The notes beneath the pieces were generated by a model. That model made no database searches and was not told the DNA's origin. It saw nothing but the letters and a program-made list of their open reading frames with translations. A stretch of DNA of 48,516 bases. Origin: Clostridiales bacterium. GTDB taxonomy: Bacteria > Bacillota > Clostridia > Lachnospirales > WQUN01. This document shows positions 36,728 through 44,415 of the stretch, piece by piece (the stretch's first letter is position 1; each line of letters opens with the position of its first letter). The translations under genes and the position numbers were made by a program. The stretch is taken from assembly GCA_031269465.1 (NCBI GenBank), contig JAISZB010000351.1, positions 1 to 48,516 on the forward strand, written 5' to 3'.

Positions 36728-37003
36728 TTGAGCATAGACATTGCTTTCAAATGCTCCGGCAATCGAGCAAACGTAAAATCTAGGCTAGAAAAATACATTT
36801 ATAGTGAAGATGAGCGATTTAACGAAATAACTTTAAACTTTTTTGGCAAATGGATTTGGTTGTACTTCGAGAGGGATTATAATGAAGAACGAACAGAGTT
36901 TTTGTCTGTAAAAATGAGCAAAGATTTTGCAAACGCTAAGGGCGATATGAAAATATTCATTGATGAAATGCAGGATATGGGGTTTCCACTGCATGTATAC
37001 TGA
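36728..37003 (+). CDS. Small protein of unknown function, stop codon supplied by a MITE
   Basis: I do not recognise this 91-residue protein. It is soluble, charged and aromatic (NFFGKWIWLYFERDYNEERT), of the size of an antitoxin- or immunity-type protein, but this is only an impression. The start is TTG 36728, with AAGGGG eight bases upstream. The last codons read CTG CAT GTA TAC TGA, where TACTGA is the left end of the MITE at 36998. Removing that element and one TA gives CTG CAT GTA AAT TGC GGT TAA, so the earlier protein would have ended VNCG. The change is tiny (three residues replaced by one), so the gene may still work. Confidence 0.6.
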   Translation: MSIDIAFKCSGNRANVKSRLEKYIYSEDERFNEITLNFFGKWIWLYFERDYNEERTEFLSVKMSKDFANAKGDMKIFIDEMQDMGFPLHVY

Positions 37004-37123
37004 TTTTCGTACTAAATTACCTTTTTTGGAGCTTGATTATCCATCGAGTGCGATTGATATCGGCATTTCGCACTCGATGGATAATAGAACTCCATAATCG
37101 GAGCCTCCATATGCAAATCAGTA
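36998..37123 (+). mobile_element. MITE copy (126 bp) in the 3' end of a gene
   Basis: Left end TACTGATTTTCGTACTAAAT, right end ATGCAAATCAGTA, with TA at 36996-36997 and 37124-37125. The core has a long perfect pairing around GATATC (ATCCATCGAGTGCGA with its complement TCGCACTCGATGGAT apart from the centre). It is the variant type also seen at 85 and 20604. Confidence 0.85.
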
Positions 37124-37273
37124 TAAATTGCGGTTAACATTTAAAGCATGTGGAGAGGATGAGGAGTTTTAGGGCTATCGCCTCTGCGCAATTAACCATA
37201 GAAAGCAGGGCAAGGCGCATGCGCCTAGCCCTTTACTCAACGCATCGCTTGAGCTGCCGCTTGCAAGGCCTGT

Positions 37274-39106
37274 CTAAACAGTTGAAGCAAGTACTGTGGA
37301 CACTTTCTTGACTATGCACGATTTGTTTGCGAAAGCGATTGCGTATGCGACAACTATCTTTGCCCCGTCAGCGATAGCTCCCTCAATGTTCTTATTGCGG
37401 CGGATCTGATCTACGCCTTCATCAATCTGCTTTTCCACGCTGTCGCTCTTCTTCGCCTTAAACTCGAAAAGAATCTGCTTTCGCTCAGATACAAGGATTG
37501 CATCAGGCCTTCCCAGGCCTTTTTCCATATTGCTCTTGACTCTCCATCCTTTCATGCTTTCAAGCAAAGCTATCATGAACCCGTGAAAGAACCCTTCGGC
37601 CGCCTCATCCCAGTAGCTTATAGTCTCAAAGAGCACGGCGCTGATTTCTGATTGGATAGCCTCAGGGTCGTCATTCGAAAGGGCGATGGCCAGATTCTGC
37701 CTATGCTTGGGCGCAACTGTCGCCTCAAACCATTCCCTGACTGACTTTATAAAAATGTTCCGCACTTCCAGGTTAGGTATGGCAAGTTCTACAAACGAAC
37801 CATTCATAACTGGGAGCACGGGCTTCAAATAGCCTGTGTGCAGCATGAAGCTCCACAAATTGTCTCTATTAAAATATATGGTGTCGTAAGTCAAATCCTC
37901 GGATATCCTTGCTGTGATGCTTTCTCCTCTGATTAGCGCCTCAAGGCGCTCCTTCTCTGTGGCGCCATGCCTGTCAACAAGCTCTTTGACTATGCTGTTT
38001 TTGGTATTAGCCCAATAGTCAAGGGGGAGCATAGATTTGTCTTTGGTGCAGGCCCTGGCATAATTGCTGACGCTCCAAGGATTGTAAACTTCAACGCCCC
38101 CAAAAAGATATACCGCTTTTCATCAAATGTTCCTTTTTTGGAGCTTGATTATCCATTGAATGGTGCGAAATGCCGAAATCGCATTTCGCACTCGCTGTAT
38201 AATCAAGCTCCAAAAAAGGCAATTTTATATGAAAAGCAGTATAGCCGTCGTACCATCGTTTCATGTCATCGAACTTGTCGGAGAGACCATACTCTTCAAG
38301 CATCATTTTCACCTCATCTTCTGTAAATCCAAAATGAGGGCCAAATTCTGGCTCAAGCACCCCCATGATTACATGATTACAAGGTTGTTAAGTCCTGTGA
38401 AAATCGATTCTCTTGATACTCTCAAACAACCGGTTATCACGGCGAAGTCTAGAAAATCATTTCCCTTAAGCGCGGAATGCAGCATAGATCGTATCCGAGG
38501 AAGCATTTGCCCATAATAGCCATTAAAGTAAGCGCTTTGAAGAGGCGCATCGTACTCGTCCATCAGAATGATAGCTTTCTTGCCAGTCACTTCTTCTAAT
38601 GCAGAGCACAGGAAATGGAGTGAGTTGTCCATCTGGACGTCTGTCGCTTCCATATCCCTCAAACGGACGAACTTTTCTTTGTCAGCCTTGATTTTTATCT
38701 TGCTCAAAACGCCGTTGTGCTTTTTGAATTAGTACGAGATTGTTTCTCTCAAAGATTCCTGAGCGTCACTCCAATTAGTGCGATCAATGTTTTTAAGCGA
38801 CACGCTTATAACAGGGCTGGAAGTCATGTGTGATAAATACTCTTTGCCTTCCTGAGCTATCTTTGTGCCCTCGAACAGTTTAATGCGGGCGCTATTGAGG
38901 CTTTTATCTCGAGTATCTTCAAAAAAACACTTCAACATGCTAAGAGCAAGAGTTTTTCCAAACCTGCGAGGACGCGTAATCAGAGTTGCTTTTGTTCCGC
39001 TGGAGTCCAAGATATCTTTTATGAGAAGAGTTTTATCTACGTAATAGCAGTTTTTTGTCCTTAATTCTTCAAAGTCCTCCAATCCTGTCGTGATTGGCCT
39101 CTTCAC
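37274..39106 (-). pseudogene. AAA-ATPase-like/PDDEXK_9 gene broken by stop, 8-bp duplication and MITE
   Basis: The intact family (AAA-ATPase_like plus PDDEXK_9, about 550-600 residues, function poorly known) has an N-terminal ATPase and C-terminal nuclease-like domain. Here the start is GTG 39106 (KRPITTGLEDFEELRTKNCY; AGGAG upstream). The P-loop region is TRPRRFGKTLALSML and Walker B is IILMDEYDAPLQSAYFNGYY. Lesions in order: an in-frame TAA at 38731-38729; the 8-bp tandem repeat ATGATTAC/ATGATTAC (38365-38380) that shifts frame exactly between LNNLVIM and GVLEPEFGPHFG; and the 131-bp MITE at 38111-38241 after KRWYDGY. With all repaired, one open frame runs into MLPLDYWANTKNSIVKEL and the nuclease block GRPDAILVSERKQILFEFKA. 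Three lesions make recovery of function very unlikely. Confidence 0.93.
38111..38241 (+). mobile_element. MITE (131 bp) inserted in the AAA-ATPase gene
   Basis: Left end TACCGCTTTTCATCAAATG, right end ATATGAAAAGCAGTA, TA duplicated at 38109-38110 and 38242-38243. Removing the element and one TA restores, on the minus strand, GGC TAT CTT TTT GGG GGC GTT GAA, coding GYLFGGVE, exactly the conserved continuation of KRWYDGY...VEVYNPWS in this family. This fixes both ends of the element and the TA target. Confidence 0.95.
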
Positions 39107-39965
39107 TAAAAATCTCTCCTTTCGTAAAATGCAAATAATATTATAATTTGCATATAAAACCAACTATTTAAACTGCTCAATTTGAATGAAAAAATTGTTC
39201 CATAAGTTTTGATTGCAGTCAAGAACAGCGAGTCATTTCGCAACAAAATAGGAAATGCTAATCTGTATAATCTGTCGACAGAGTTAATTATATTGTACAT
39301 TATATTTCAGGATAATCAAGCTTTTCTCCTTAAGTCTCCCAGTTTTTCAATCATTCATAACGAGATAGTCAATCTATACTGATAGCATATGAAATTTTAA
39401 GCCTTACTTCTTCAAGTTGCAAAATAGGAGATTTACTTTATAATTTCTCATTTGAATCATTATACAATCCTATTTAGGTTCTGAGTTTTCACGCTGGAAA
39501 TAGTTTAAGAGGTTTACTGAGGCATTCATTAGAATTTGGTTAAAATGGTTATCTCACGTATAATGCAGAGTCGTAATATGAGTTAATTCGTAATTGCATA
39601 AAATTTAGCGAATATCGATGGACGTTTTGTCGGATAAATTTGCAAAAAAAACTATTTGCTTCCCAAGTTATTACAAAACTCACTGTTTGATTGTTATAGA
39701 ATAACATATATATACTCAGCATCATTGGAAGCACGGGAAGCGCCTTTGATTCTGTCTGTCATACTGCCGATATTGCGCCGTCATGCATTTACAGTAATTT
39801 TATTAGCCCAAATATGATTTTAATATTAGCGCTAAATTAAAAGCTTGAATGCGGTTCAATATATCCATCCAAACGCCCCTATGGCGTGAGGAGGCTGAAG
39901 AAAACACTCTTTAGCTTTTGCGGCGGCATCAGATATTCATACGATTCATCTGGGGGAGAAGAACA
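39107..39965. other. AT-rich spacer between the pseudogene and spoIIE (divergent)
   Basis: The left part holds the minus-strand leader with a possible promoter (TTGAGC, 17 bases, TTATAT on the minus strand, about 39147-39180). The remainder is AT-rich without stems or MITE cores, apart from a short repeat-end-like AATCTATACTGATAGCATATG near 39370. Promoters of spoIIE should lie at the right end; I cannot assign Spo0A boxes with confidence. A TTG at 39918 opens the spoIIE frame earlier but lacks a ribosome site. Confidence 0.5.
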
Positions 39966-42326
39966 GTGGATCATACAGCCGTAAAATCTGCGTCCCGACC
40001 TAAGGGACGCTTTTTTTTAACCCGAGGCGACGCTGCGCGTTTCGCAGTAAGCGCAATGGGGTTTTTTATAGGCAGAACAATGCTATTCGGGATGATAAAT
40101 CCGGTCGCCACAGGCTTTTTAGGCGCCTTGATTGGGACTGGCTATTCATTCTACGCAACCGCCGCGTTCATGCTTCTTGGCATAGCAACGCGTCTTGAAG
40201 ACGCTATGCTTATGCGCTACTTCATCTCGTTGGGAGTATTGTGCTCTGTCAACCTTTTTGTACAGCTATACCTAATCAGAAGAAAAAACCTCTACTTCAC
40301 CATTGCAGCCCAAAGCTCCGCAGCCGCAGCCTGCACGCTTTTGGGAGGGCTGGGCGCATCATTGGCATCCGGTTTCAGCCTATACTCGTTTTATGTAACA
40401 GCTTTAGAGTCGGCACTGGTTTTCTTCCTCGTAATCGTTTTGAAAAAATCCGCTTCGGTGCTCACTGCTTCGAAGCGGAAAAATGAACTCACTCACGAGG
40501 AGGTAATAAGCCTTGCCATATTATTCGGCTGCATAATCGCAGGCGCCGCTGACATATATGTGGGTGAAGTGTCTCTTCGCTTCTTTCTCACATTTTATTT
40601 CGTAATGCTGGCAGCATTTCTCGGAGACGCGTCCATTGGCGCTTCTGCGGGCCTGCTGTCGGGCATGATGCTCTACATAGCCGGATACTGGGATGTATCC
40701 ACAGTTGTCGCTCTGTCGATGGCTGGGTTTGGCGCCGGGCTTTTCAAGTCCAGGAGCAAGGCCGCCCTTTTGGCTGCGTACATCGTGGTCGGCGGAGCAG
40801 CTTTCTACTTTTTGACCCCAGAGCTCATGACCCTTACAGTTGCCTATTCATTCATTATAGCGGCTCTATGTTTCTTTATTACACCGAAAAAGTTCAACTT
40901 CCACCTGACTGCTCAGATAAATCCTGTCATGGAAAACGCCGAGGATTATGTTGGAAAAATGAAAAACCTTGCAGTCGAAAGCTTAAACGGATTCTCGGAA
41001 TCATTTGAACGCTTGGCGCGCACGTACTCGGGACTTGCGGCGAAGCACCGAGGCGACGACGCTAAAGATGTCTCTTACCTAATTGACGATGTCGCGGTCA
41101 GGGCATGCGGCGGTTGCCCGAAGCATGAATACTGCTGGGAAGAAAACTTCTACGGCACTTACCAAAGCGTCTTTGGGATTCTTGATCAGCTTGAGAAAAA
41201 GGGCAGATCTGACGAAACCGAAGCCAATGAGGCATTCGTCAGCAATTGCGTGGATATCTCTCGCTTTTTTGAAGATGTATTCAGGCTATACGAAATCTAT
41301 AAAACAAATCGAAACTGGGAAGGCATTATTGCAGAGGACAGGGAGCTGGTGAGCCAACAGATTGCTGCGGTTTCGGGAATAATAAAAGGGCTTGCCGAAG
41401 AGCTTGACGCGTCCATGCGCTTTAATGAGGAGTTGGAGGAAAAGGTCCTGCAAGCGCTTGTTAGAAATAAAATCGAGGTGGATCGCGTGATAGTACTTGA
41501 AAACAAAGTGGGCAAATATGAAGTGAGCATCAACCACAAATTCTACTATGACAAAAAACGCTGGAACAGAACTGTATCTCGCGCCTTGTCGGGAGCGCTT
41601 AAAAGAAAGATGATTCCCGATGACCAGAACAGAACCCAGAACTACCAAACTAAGTTCATTGAAGAAAGAAGGCTCAGGGTGACCTGCGGCGTAGCTAGAA
41701 CGCCTAAAGGCAAGAAAGGCGAATCTGGGGACAGCTACTCCTTCATGGAGCTGAAAAACGGCGAATGCCTCCTGGCCCTGTCCGATGGCATGGGCACTGG
41801 CAGAAAGGCTCAAGAGGAAAGCGCAGCCGCGGTAGATCTCCTCGAAACCTTTCTTGAATCAGGGTTTGACAAGAATCTGGCCGTAAAAATAATAAATTCG
41901 GTGCTCGTGCTTAAAAGCGGCGAAGAAAGCTTTGCAACCTTGGACATATGCTCCATAGATCTATATTCTGGGGAGGCTGAATTCATAAAGATCGGCGCGG
42001 CCGCGACATTCTTGCTTAGAGACGGAAAAGTCTTCGTCATACGCTCGACTTCCCTTCCTATAGGAATGCTAAAGGATGTGGATATGGAGGTTTCACGAAG
42101 GAAACTTTACGACAACGACATTCTTCTAATGGTAACTGACGGCCTTTTGGACGCATCCGACTCCTATTCAGACAAAGAGGATTGGATAGTCGGAGCCCTC
42201 AGGACATGCAACTACATAAACCCTCAAGATATTGCTGATCACTTGCTTCTGGAAGGCCAGCAGCTGGCTGGAGGATTGGTAAGAGATGATATGACGGTGC
42301 TAGCGGCAAGAATCTGGGAAAAATAG
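39966..42326 (+). CDS. spoIIE: Stage II sporulation protein E (SpoIIE phosphatase)
   Basis: A membrane PP2C-type phosphatase that dephosphorylates SpoIIAA to activate sigma-F in the forespore and also interacts with FtsZ. The 786 residues begin at GTG 39966, with GGGGGAG seven bases upstream. About ten membrane segments occupy residues 20-310. A central region follows with the conserved cysteine cluster ACGGCPKHEYCW (about 378). The C-terminal phosphatase has GDSYSFMEL, LLALSDGMGTGRKAQEES, ATLDICSIDLYSGEAEFIKI and LLMVTDGLLDAS with the metal-binding Asp residues. Length and order agree with canonical SpoIIE, so the organism probably forms spores or recently did. It stands alone. Confidence 0.96.
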   Translation: MDHTAVKSASRPKGRFFLTRGDAARFAVSAMGFFIGRTMLFGMINPVATGFLGALIGTGYSFYATAAFMLLGIATRLEDAMLMRYFISLGVLCSVNLFVQLYLIRRKNLYFTIAAQSSAAAACTLLGGLGASLASGFSLYSFYVTALESALVFFLVIVLKKSASVLTASKRKNELTHEEVISLAILFGCIIAGAADIYVGEVSLRFFLTFYFVMLAAFLGDASIGASAGLLSGMMLYIAGYWDVSTVVALSMAGFGAGLFKSRSKAALLAAYIVVGGAAFYFLTPELMTLTVAYSFIIAALCFFITPKKFNFHLTAQINPVMENAEDYVGKMKNLAVESLNGFSESFERLARTYSGLAAKHRGDDAKDVSYLIDDVAVRACGGCPKHEYCWEENFYGTYQSVFGILDQLEKKGRSDETEANEAFVSNCVDISRFFEDVFRLYEIYKTNRNWEGIIAEDRELVSQQIAAVSGIIKGLAEELDASMRFNEELEEKVLQALVRNKIEVDRVIVLENKVGKYEVSINHKFYYDKKRWNRTVSRALSGALKRKMIPDDQNRTQNYQTKFIEERRLRVTCGVARTPKGKKGESGDSYSFMELKNGECLLALSDGMGTGRKAQEESAAAVDLLETFLESGFDKNLAVKIINSVLVLKSGEESFATLDICSIDLYSGEAEFIKIGAAATFLLRDGKVFVIRSTSLPIGMLKDVDMEVSRRKLYDNDILLMVTDGLLDASDSYSDKEDWIVGALRTCNYINPQDIADHLLLEGQQLAGGLVRDDMTVLAARIWEK

Positions 42327-42673
42327 ACCTTCATTCGCCTGGTTTATCACTCTTAGCACATAAAAAGTTTACAGCGGTGCGGCCGCAAATGATGCCGGCG
42401 CGCATAGGGAAGATCCGTTTTTGAAGCTTGATTGCGCAGCGAGCGCGAGTTCGCACCTTGAAAGCGACACTCAAGCTTAAAAAAGGCGCATTCCTCTTCG
42501 CATCGGCATAAGCGCTATAATGAATCGTAAAGCTCTTTATCGCTTCATTAAATTTGCGCTAAACGCTTTCTCATCGTCAAGCGCCAATGAAAACGGAGGG
42601 CTTGGGATGTTCACATATAGAAAAATCCATCCGCAGGCAGTATAAAAAGGGTAAATAGTGGTAAAAATCTAAG

Positions 42674-42811
42674 ATGGCAAATGGCAATATAAGGATCAAG
42701 CAGACGCAAAGGCTGGGGCTGTCCCAGCCCGACGCGCCTGTCGGCGGCATGGACGCGCCCAAGCAAACAAAGGGCGTGTTTAAGCAGTTCAGCTGTCGCG
42801 ACAACTGCTAG
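42674..42811 (+). CDS. Possible 45-residue peptide with two C-terminal cysteines
   Basis: The frame ATG...TAG reads MANGNIRIKQTQRLGLSQP, then a Gly/Asp/Pro middle part and the end FKQFSCRDNC. It is hydrophilic, lacks a signal peptide, and is GC-richer than its surroundings. The end with Cys-X3-Cys resembles the core of a ribosomally made modified peptide, or a small metal binder. Weak points: no clear ribosome site (GTGG 12 bases upstream), and no maturation enzyme (radical SAM protein or protease) nearby. I do not recognise the family. Confidence 0.35.
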   Translation: MANGNIRIKQTQRLGLSQPDAPVGGMDAPKQTKGVFKQFSCRDNC

Positions 42812-43026
42812 ATTAGCCGCTTTGCTGATTGATTTCGACTTTAGCCAACACACCAAACGGGTTCAGGTCTCAATCAAAGGCGAGCTAGGCACTTAGATCT
42901 TGTCTGTAAATAGGTGGAAAGGCGGTTCCTAGCCGCTAGCAATTCCAAATAATCCTCATTTAGACATTTCGCCTTATTTGCGGATAAGCTCTTATTAAGT
43001 ATAAATCAACAACAGGAGGTGAACTC

Positions 43027-43050
43027 TTGCCGAAAGCTTTACTTTCTTAG
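43027..43050 (+). CDS. Seven-codon leader-like ORF behind a perfect ribosome site
   Basis: AGGAGGTGA (43014-43022) sits seven bases before TTG 43027; the frame reads MPKALLS and then TAG. A possible promoter is TTGCGG (42978) and TATAAA (43000), with a 16-base spacer. A small stem (TCTTGC/GCAAGA) encloses the start, and a large stem follows at 43075. The layout is like a leader peptide for attenuation, or the remnant of a deleted gene. Confidence 0.35.
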   Translation: MPKALLS

Positions 43051-43074
43051 AGCAAGAAGACAAGCATTTGAACC

Positions 43075-43171
43075 TGCGGCTTGAGGCGACCCCAGTCAAA
43101 TTATATTTATGGTCCCGACGAGATTCACAGCCGGAATCATAAATATAATTTGAACGCAGCCTCAAGCCGCA
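43075..43171. other. Long two-part stem-loop
   Basis: Outer arms of 13 bp (TGCGGCTTGAGGC at 43075-43087 and complement at 43159-43171). Inner arms of 16 bp (TCAAATTATATTTATG at 43096-43111 and complement at 43138-43153). The loop is 26 bases. It shares no sequence with the MITE family. There is no T-run behind it. It could be an RNA element, a decayed transposon with two sets of inverted repeats, or a protein-binding site. Confidence 0.6.
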
Positions 43172-43221
43172 TGGAATTCATACTGAATTGCGAATGAAAT
43201 TTCCTATTTTGCGGTTTGACA

Positions 43222-43345
43222 TACTGATGCGCTCAAAAGTTCCGGTTTTGGGGATTATACAATTTGTGCTAAATGCCGATATCTGCATTTAGCGCCTTGA
43301 AACCGAACAGTCAGCTTCAAAATAGATGAGTTTGAAATATCGGTA
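43222..43345. mobile_element. Diverged MITE copy, 124 bp
   Basis: Left end TACTGATGCGCTCAAAAG, core GTGCTAAATGCCGATATCTG and CATTTAGCGCCTTG, right end GAAATATCGGTA followed by TA. The left flank has CA instead of TA. Confidence 0.6.
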
Positions 43346-43400
43346 TATATCAGGCTTGCATTCATGCTCGGAAAAGGCGTTTATTTAGGCAGGAAAGCGG

Positions 43401-43727
43401 ATGGAGCAGCAAAACAGAGTTATTTTGATAAGTGGAGACAATTCCAAGTGGTATGATCAGGCCATCTTTATAGTGAAAAAAAATATACCCGAAAGCAAAA
43501 TTCCTGTAGATTTCGTAATGGAGGCCGAAAAAGTCATCAATGCCTACATGGCGAAAAAGCGCAGGGACACAGACTCCAGCTTGCGCATTCTTCCGCCTGC
43601 GGAGATGGGAGCGGTTAAAGGCGAAGCGAAAAAGCGTTCTTGGGGAATGAAATTCAACATAATGTTAAACATAGTGCTTTTTGCAGGCTGCCTCACGCTT
43701 CTAGCGATTCTTTATATGGGGCGATGA
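43401..43727 (+). CDS. Small membrane-anchored protein, function unknown
   Basis: 108 residues starting MEQQNRVILISGDNSKWYDQ. The first 60 residues look globular (AIFIVKKNIPESKIPVDFVM, EAEKVINAYM), a basic linker follows, and the last about 22 residues form a membrane segment (NIMLNIVLFAGCLTLLAILY), so it is tail-anchored with the N terminus probably in the cytoplasm. I do not recognise the family by name. The start ATG has AGGAAAG upstream. It has its own strong terminator 10 bases behind the stop. Its position near spoIIE may be chance, given the kilobase between them. Confidence 0.75.
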   Translation: MEQQNRVILISGDNSKWYDQAIFIVKKNIPESKIPVDFVMEAEKVINAYMAKKRRDTDSSLRILPPAEMGAVKGEAKKRSWGMKFNIMLNIVLFAGCLTLLAILYMGR

Positions 43728-43737
43728 GAATTCCAAA

Positions 43738-43773
43738 GAAAGGCCGCTTCTTTTTCAGAAGCGGCCTTTCTTT
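43738..43773 (+). terminator. Intrinsic terminator behind the small membrane protein gene
   Basis: Perfect 14-bp arms GAAAGGCCGCTTCT (43738-43751) and AGAAGCGGCCTTTC (43757-43770) with a five-base loop, followed by TTT. Confidence 0.92.
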
Positions 43774-43963
43774 GCGCACCTGGCATGAAAGGCAGCTCGC
43801 GCGTATTTGGGATAAGGGGATGCTGAAAACGCTTAACTCATCTCGCGCTTAACGCGCTTTTCAGTCAAAGAAGCGTTGAAAAGAAAGCCGGCGCGAACTC
43901 AAACGAGCAGCCCCGTGCGCCCCGCATTTTGTCTATAAGGATTGCCATGCTGTAAGAATTCTC

Positions 43964-44209
43964 TACCGCTTTTCATCAAATATTCGTTTTTTGGAGCTTG
44001 ATTATCCATTGAGTAGTGCGACTGATATCGGCATTTTGCACTCGCTGTATAATCAACTCCTAATGTGCATTTTGAAAAATCACAAAATATCTAACAATGT
44101 AAACGTGACTTTTGAAATCAGACTTTAAATTAATTGTATTTCTGCTAGATCGAAAAATGTACATTAGGAGTAATCAACAAAAAAAGGCGGTTTTATATGA
44201 AAAGCAGTA
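43964..44209 (+). mobile_element. MITE copy interrupted by a second, unrelated small element
   Basis: Left end TACCGCTTTTCATCAAAT, right end ATATGAAAAGCAGTA. Without the insert (114 bp plus 7) the copy would be 125 bp. Its flanks read TC on both sides (43962-43963, 44210-44211) instead of TA, a possible atypical target. Confidence 0.82.
44057..44170. mobile_element. Second MITE family, 114 bp, inverted termini CTCCTAATGTRCATTTT
   Basis: The termini are 17-bp inverted repeats with one difference (CTCCTAATGTGCATTTT and, from the other end, CTCCTAATGTACATTTT). The host sequence TAATCAA is present on both sides (44050-44056 and 44171-44177), indicating a 7-bp target duplication; with one more terminal base counted in the element, it would be 5 bp (AATCA). 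The AT-rich interior has no open frame. It is seen once in this window. Confidence 0.82.
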
Positions 44210-44415
44210 TCGCTATAGGGATGCGGCTGATCTGCGCGAATATTATAAAGCGCAAAGGCAAGACAGCGGCAATTCATCACGCCGCCTTGGAGGTGGTGTA
44301 CTTCTTAAGCTCAAGGTTAAAAACTGGCAAGGAAGCCCTAGGCGCATTCCCGCTGTTTAAGGCGTCACATACCGAACGGTACGCATAGCAGTGAGCAGTG
44401 CAAATCAGAATGCGC

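Larger units (their letters stand above)
42327..43400. other. 1.1-kb spacer: MITEs, possible peptide gene, leader ORF and big stem
   Basis: Decayed MITEs lie at about 42408-42508 and 43222-43345. Between them are a possible 45-codon gene (42674), a tiny open frame behind a perfect ribosome site (43027), and a two-part long stem (43075-43171). These are described separately. No other gene is seen. Confidence 0.6.
43774..44415. other. Convergent spacer with a MITE containing a second element
   Basis: Apart from the MITE at 43964-44209 and the element nested in it, I see no gene. The 3' end of mnmA (minus strand) lies at the right; no T-run stem for it could be found. Confidence 0.6.

Noticed and set aside
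37274..38032. Independent nuclease gene
   Set aside because: It is the C-terminal part of the broken AAA-ATPase/PDDEXK gene; its apparent start is an internal Met of MLPLDYWANTKN.
39918..39965. Earlier TTG start for spoIIE
   Set aside because: It has no ribosome site, whereas GTG 39966 follows GGGGGAG at good spacing.
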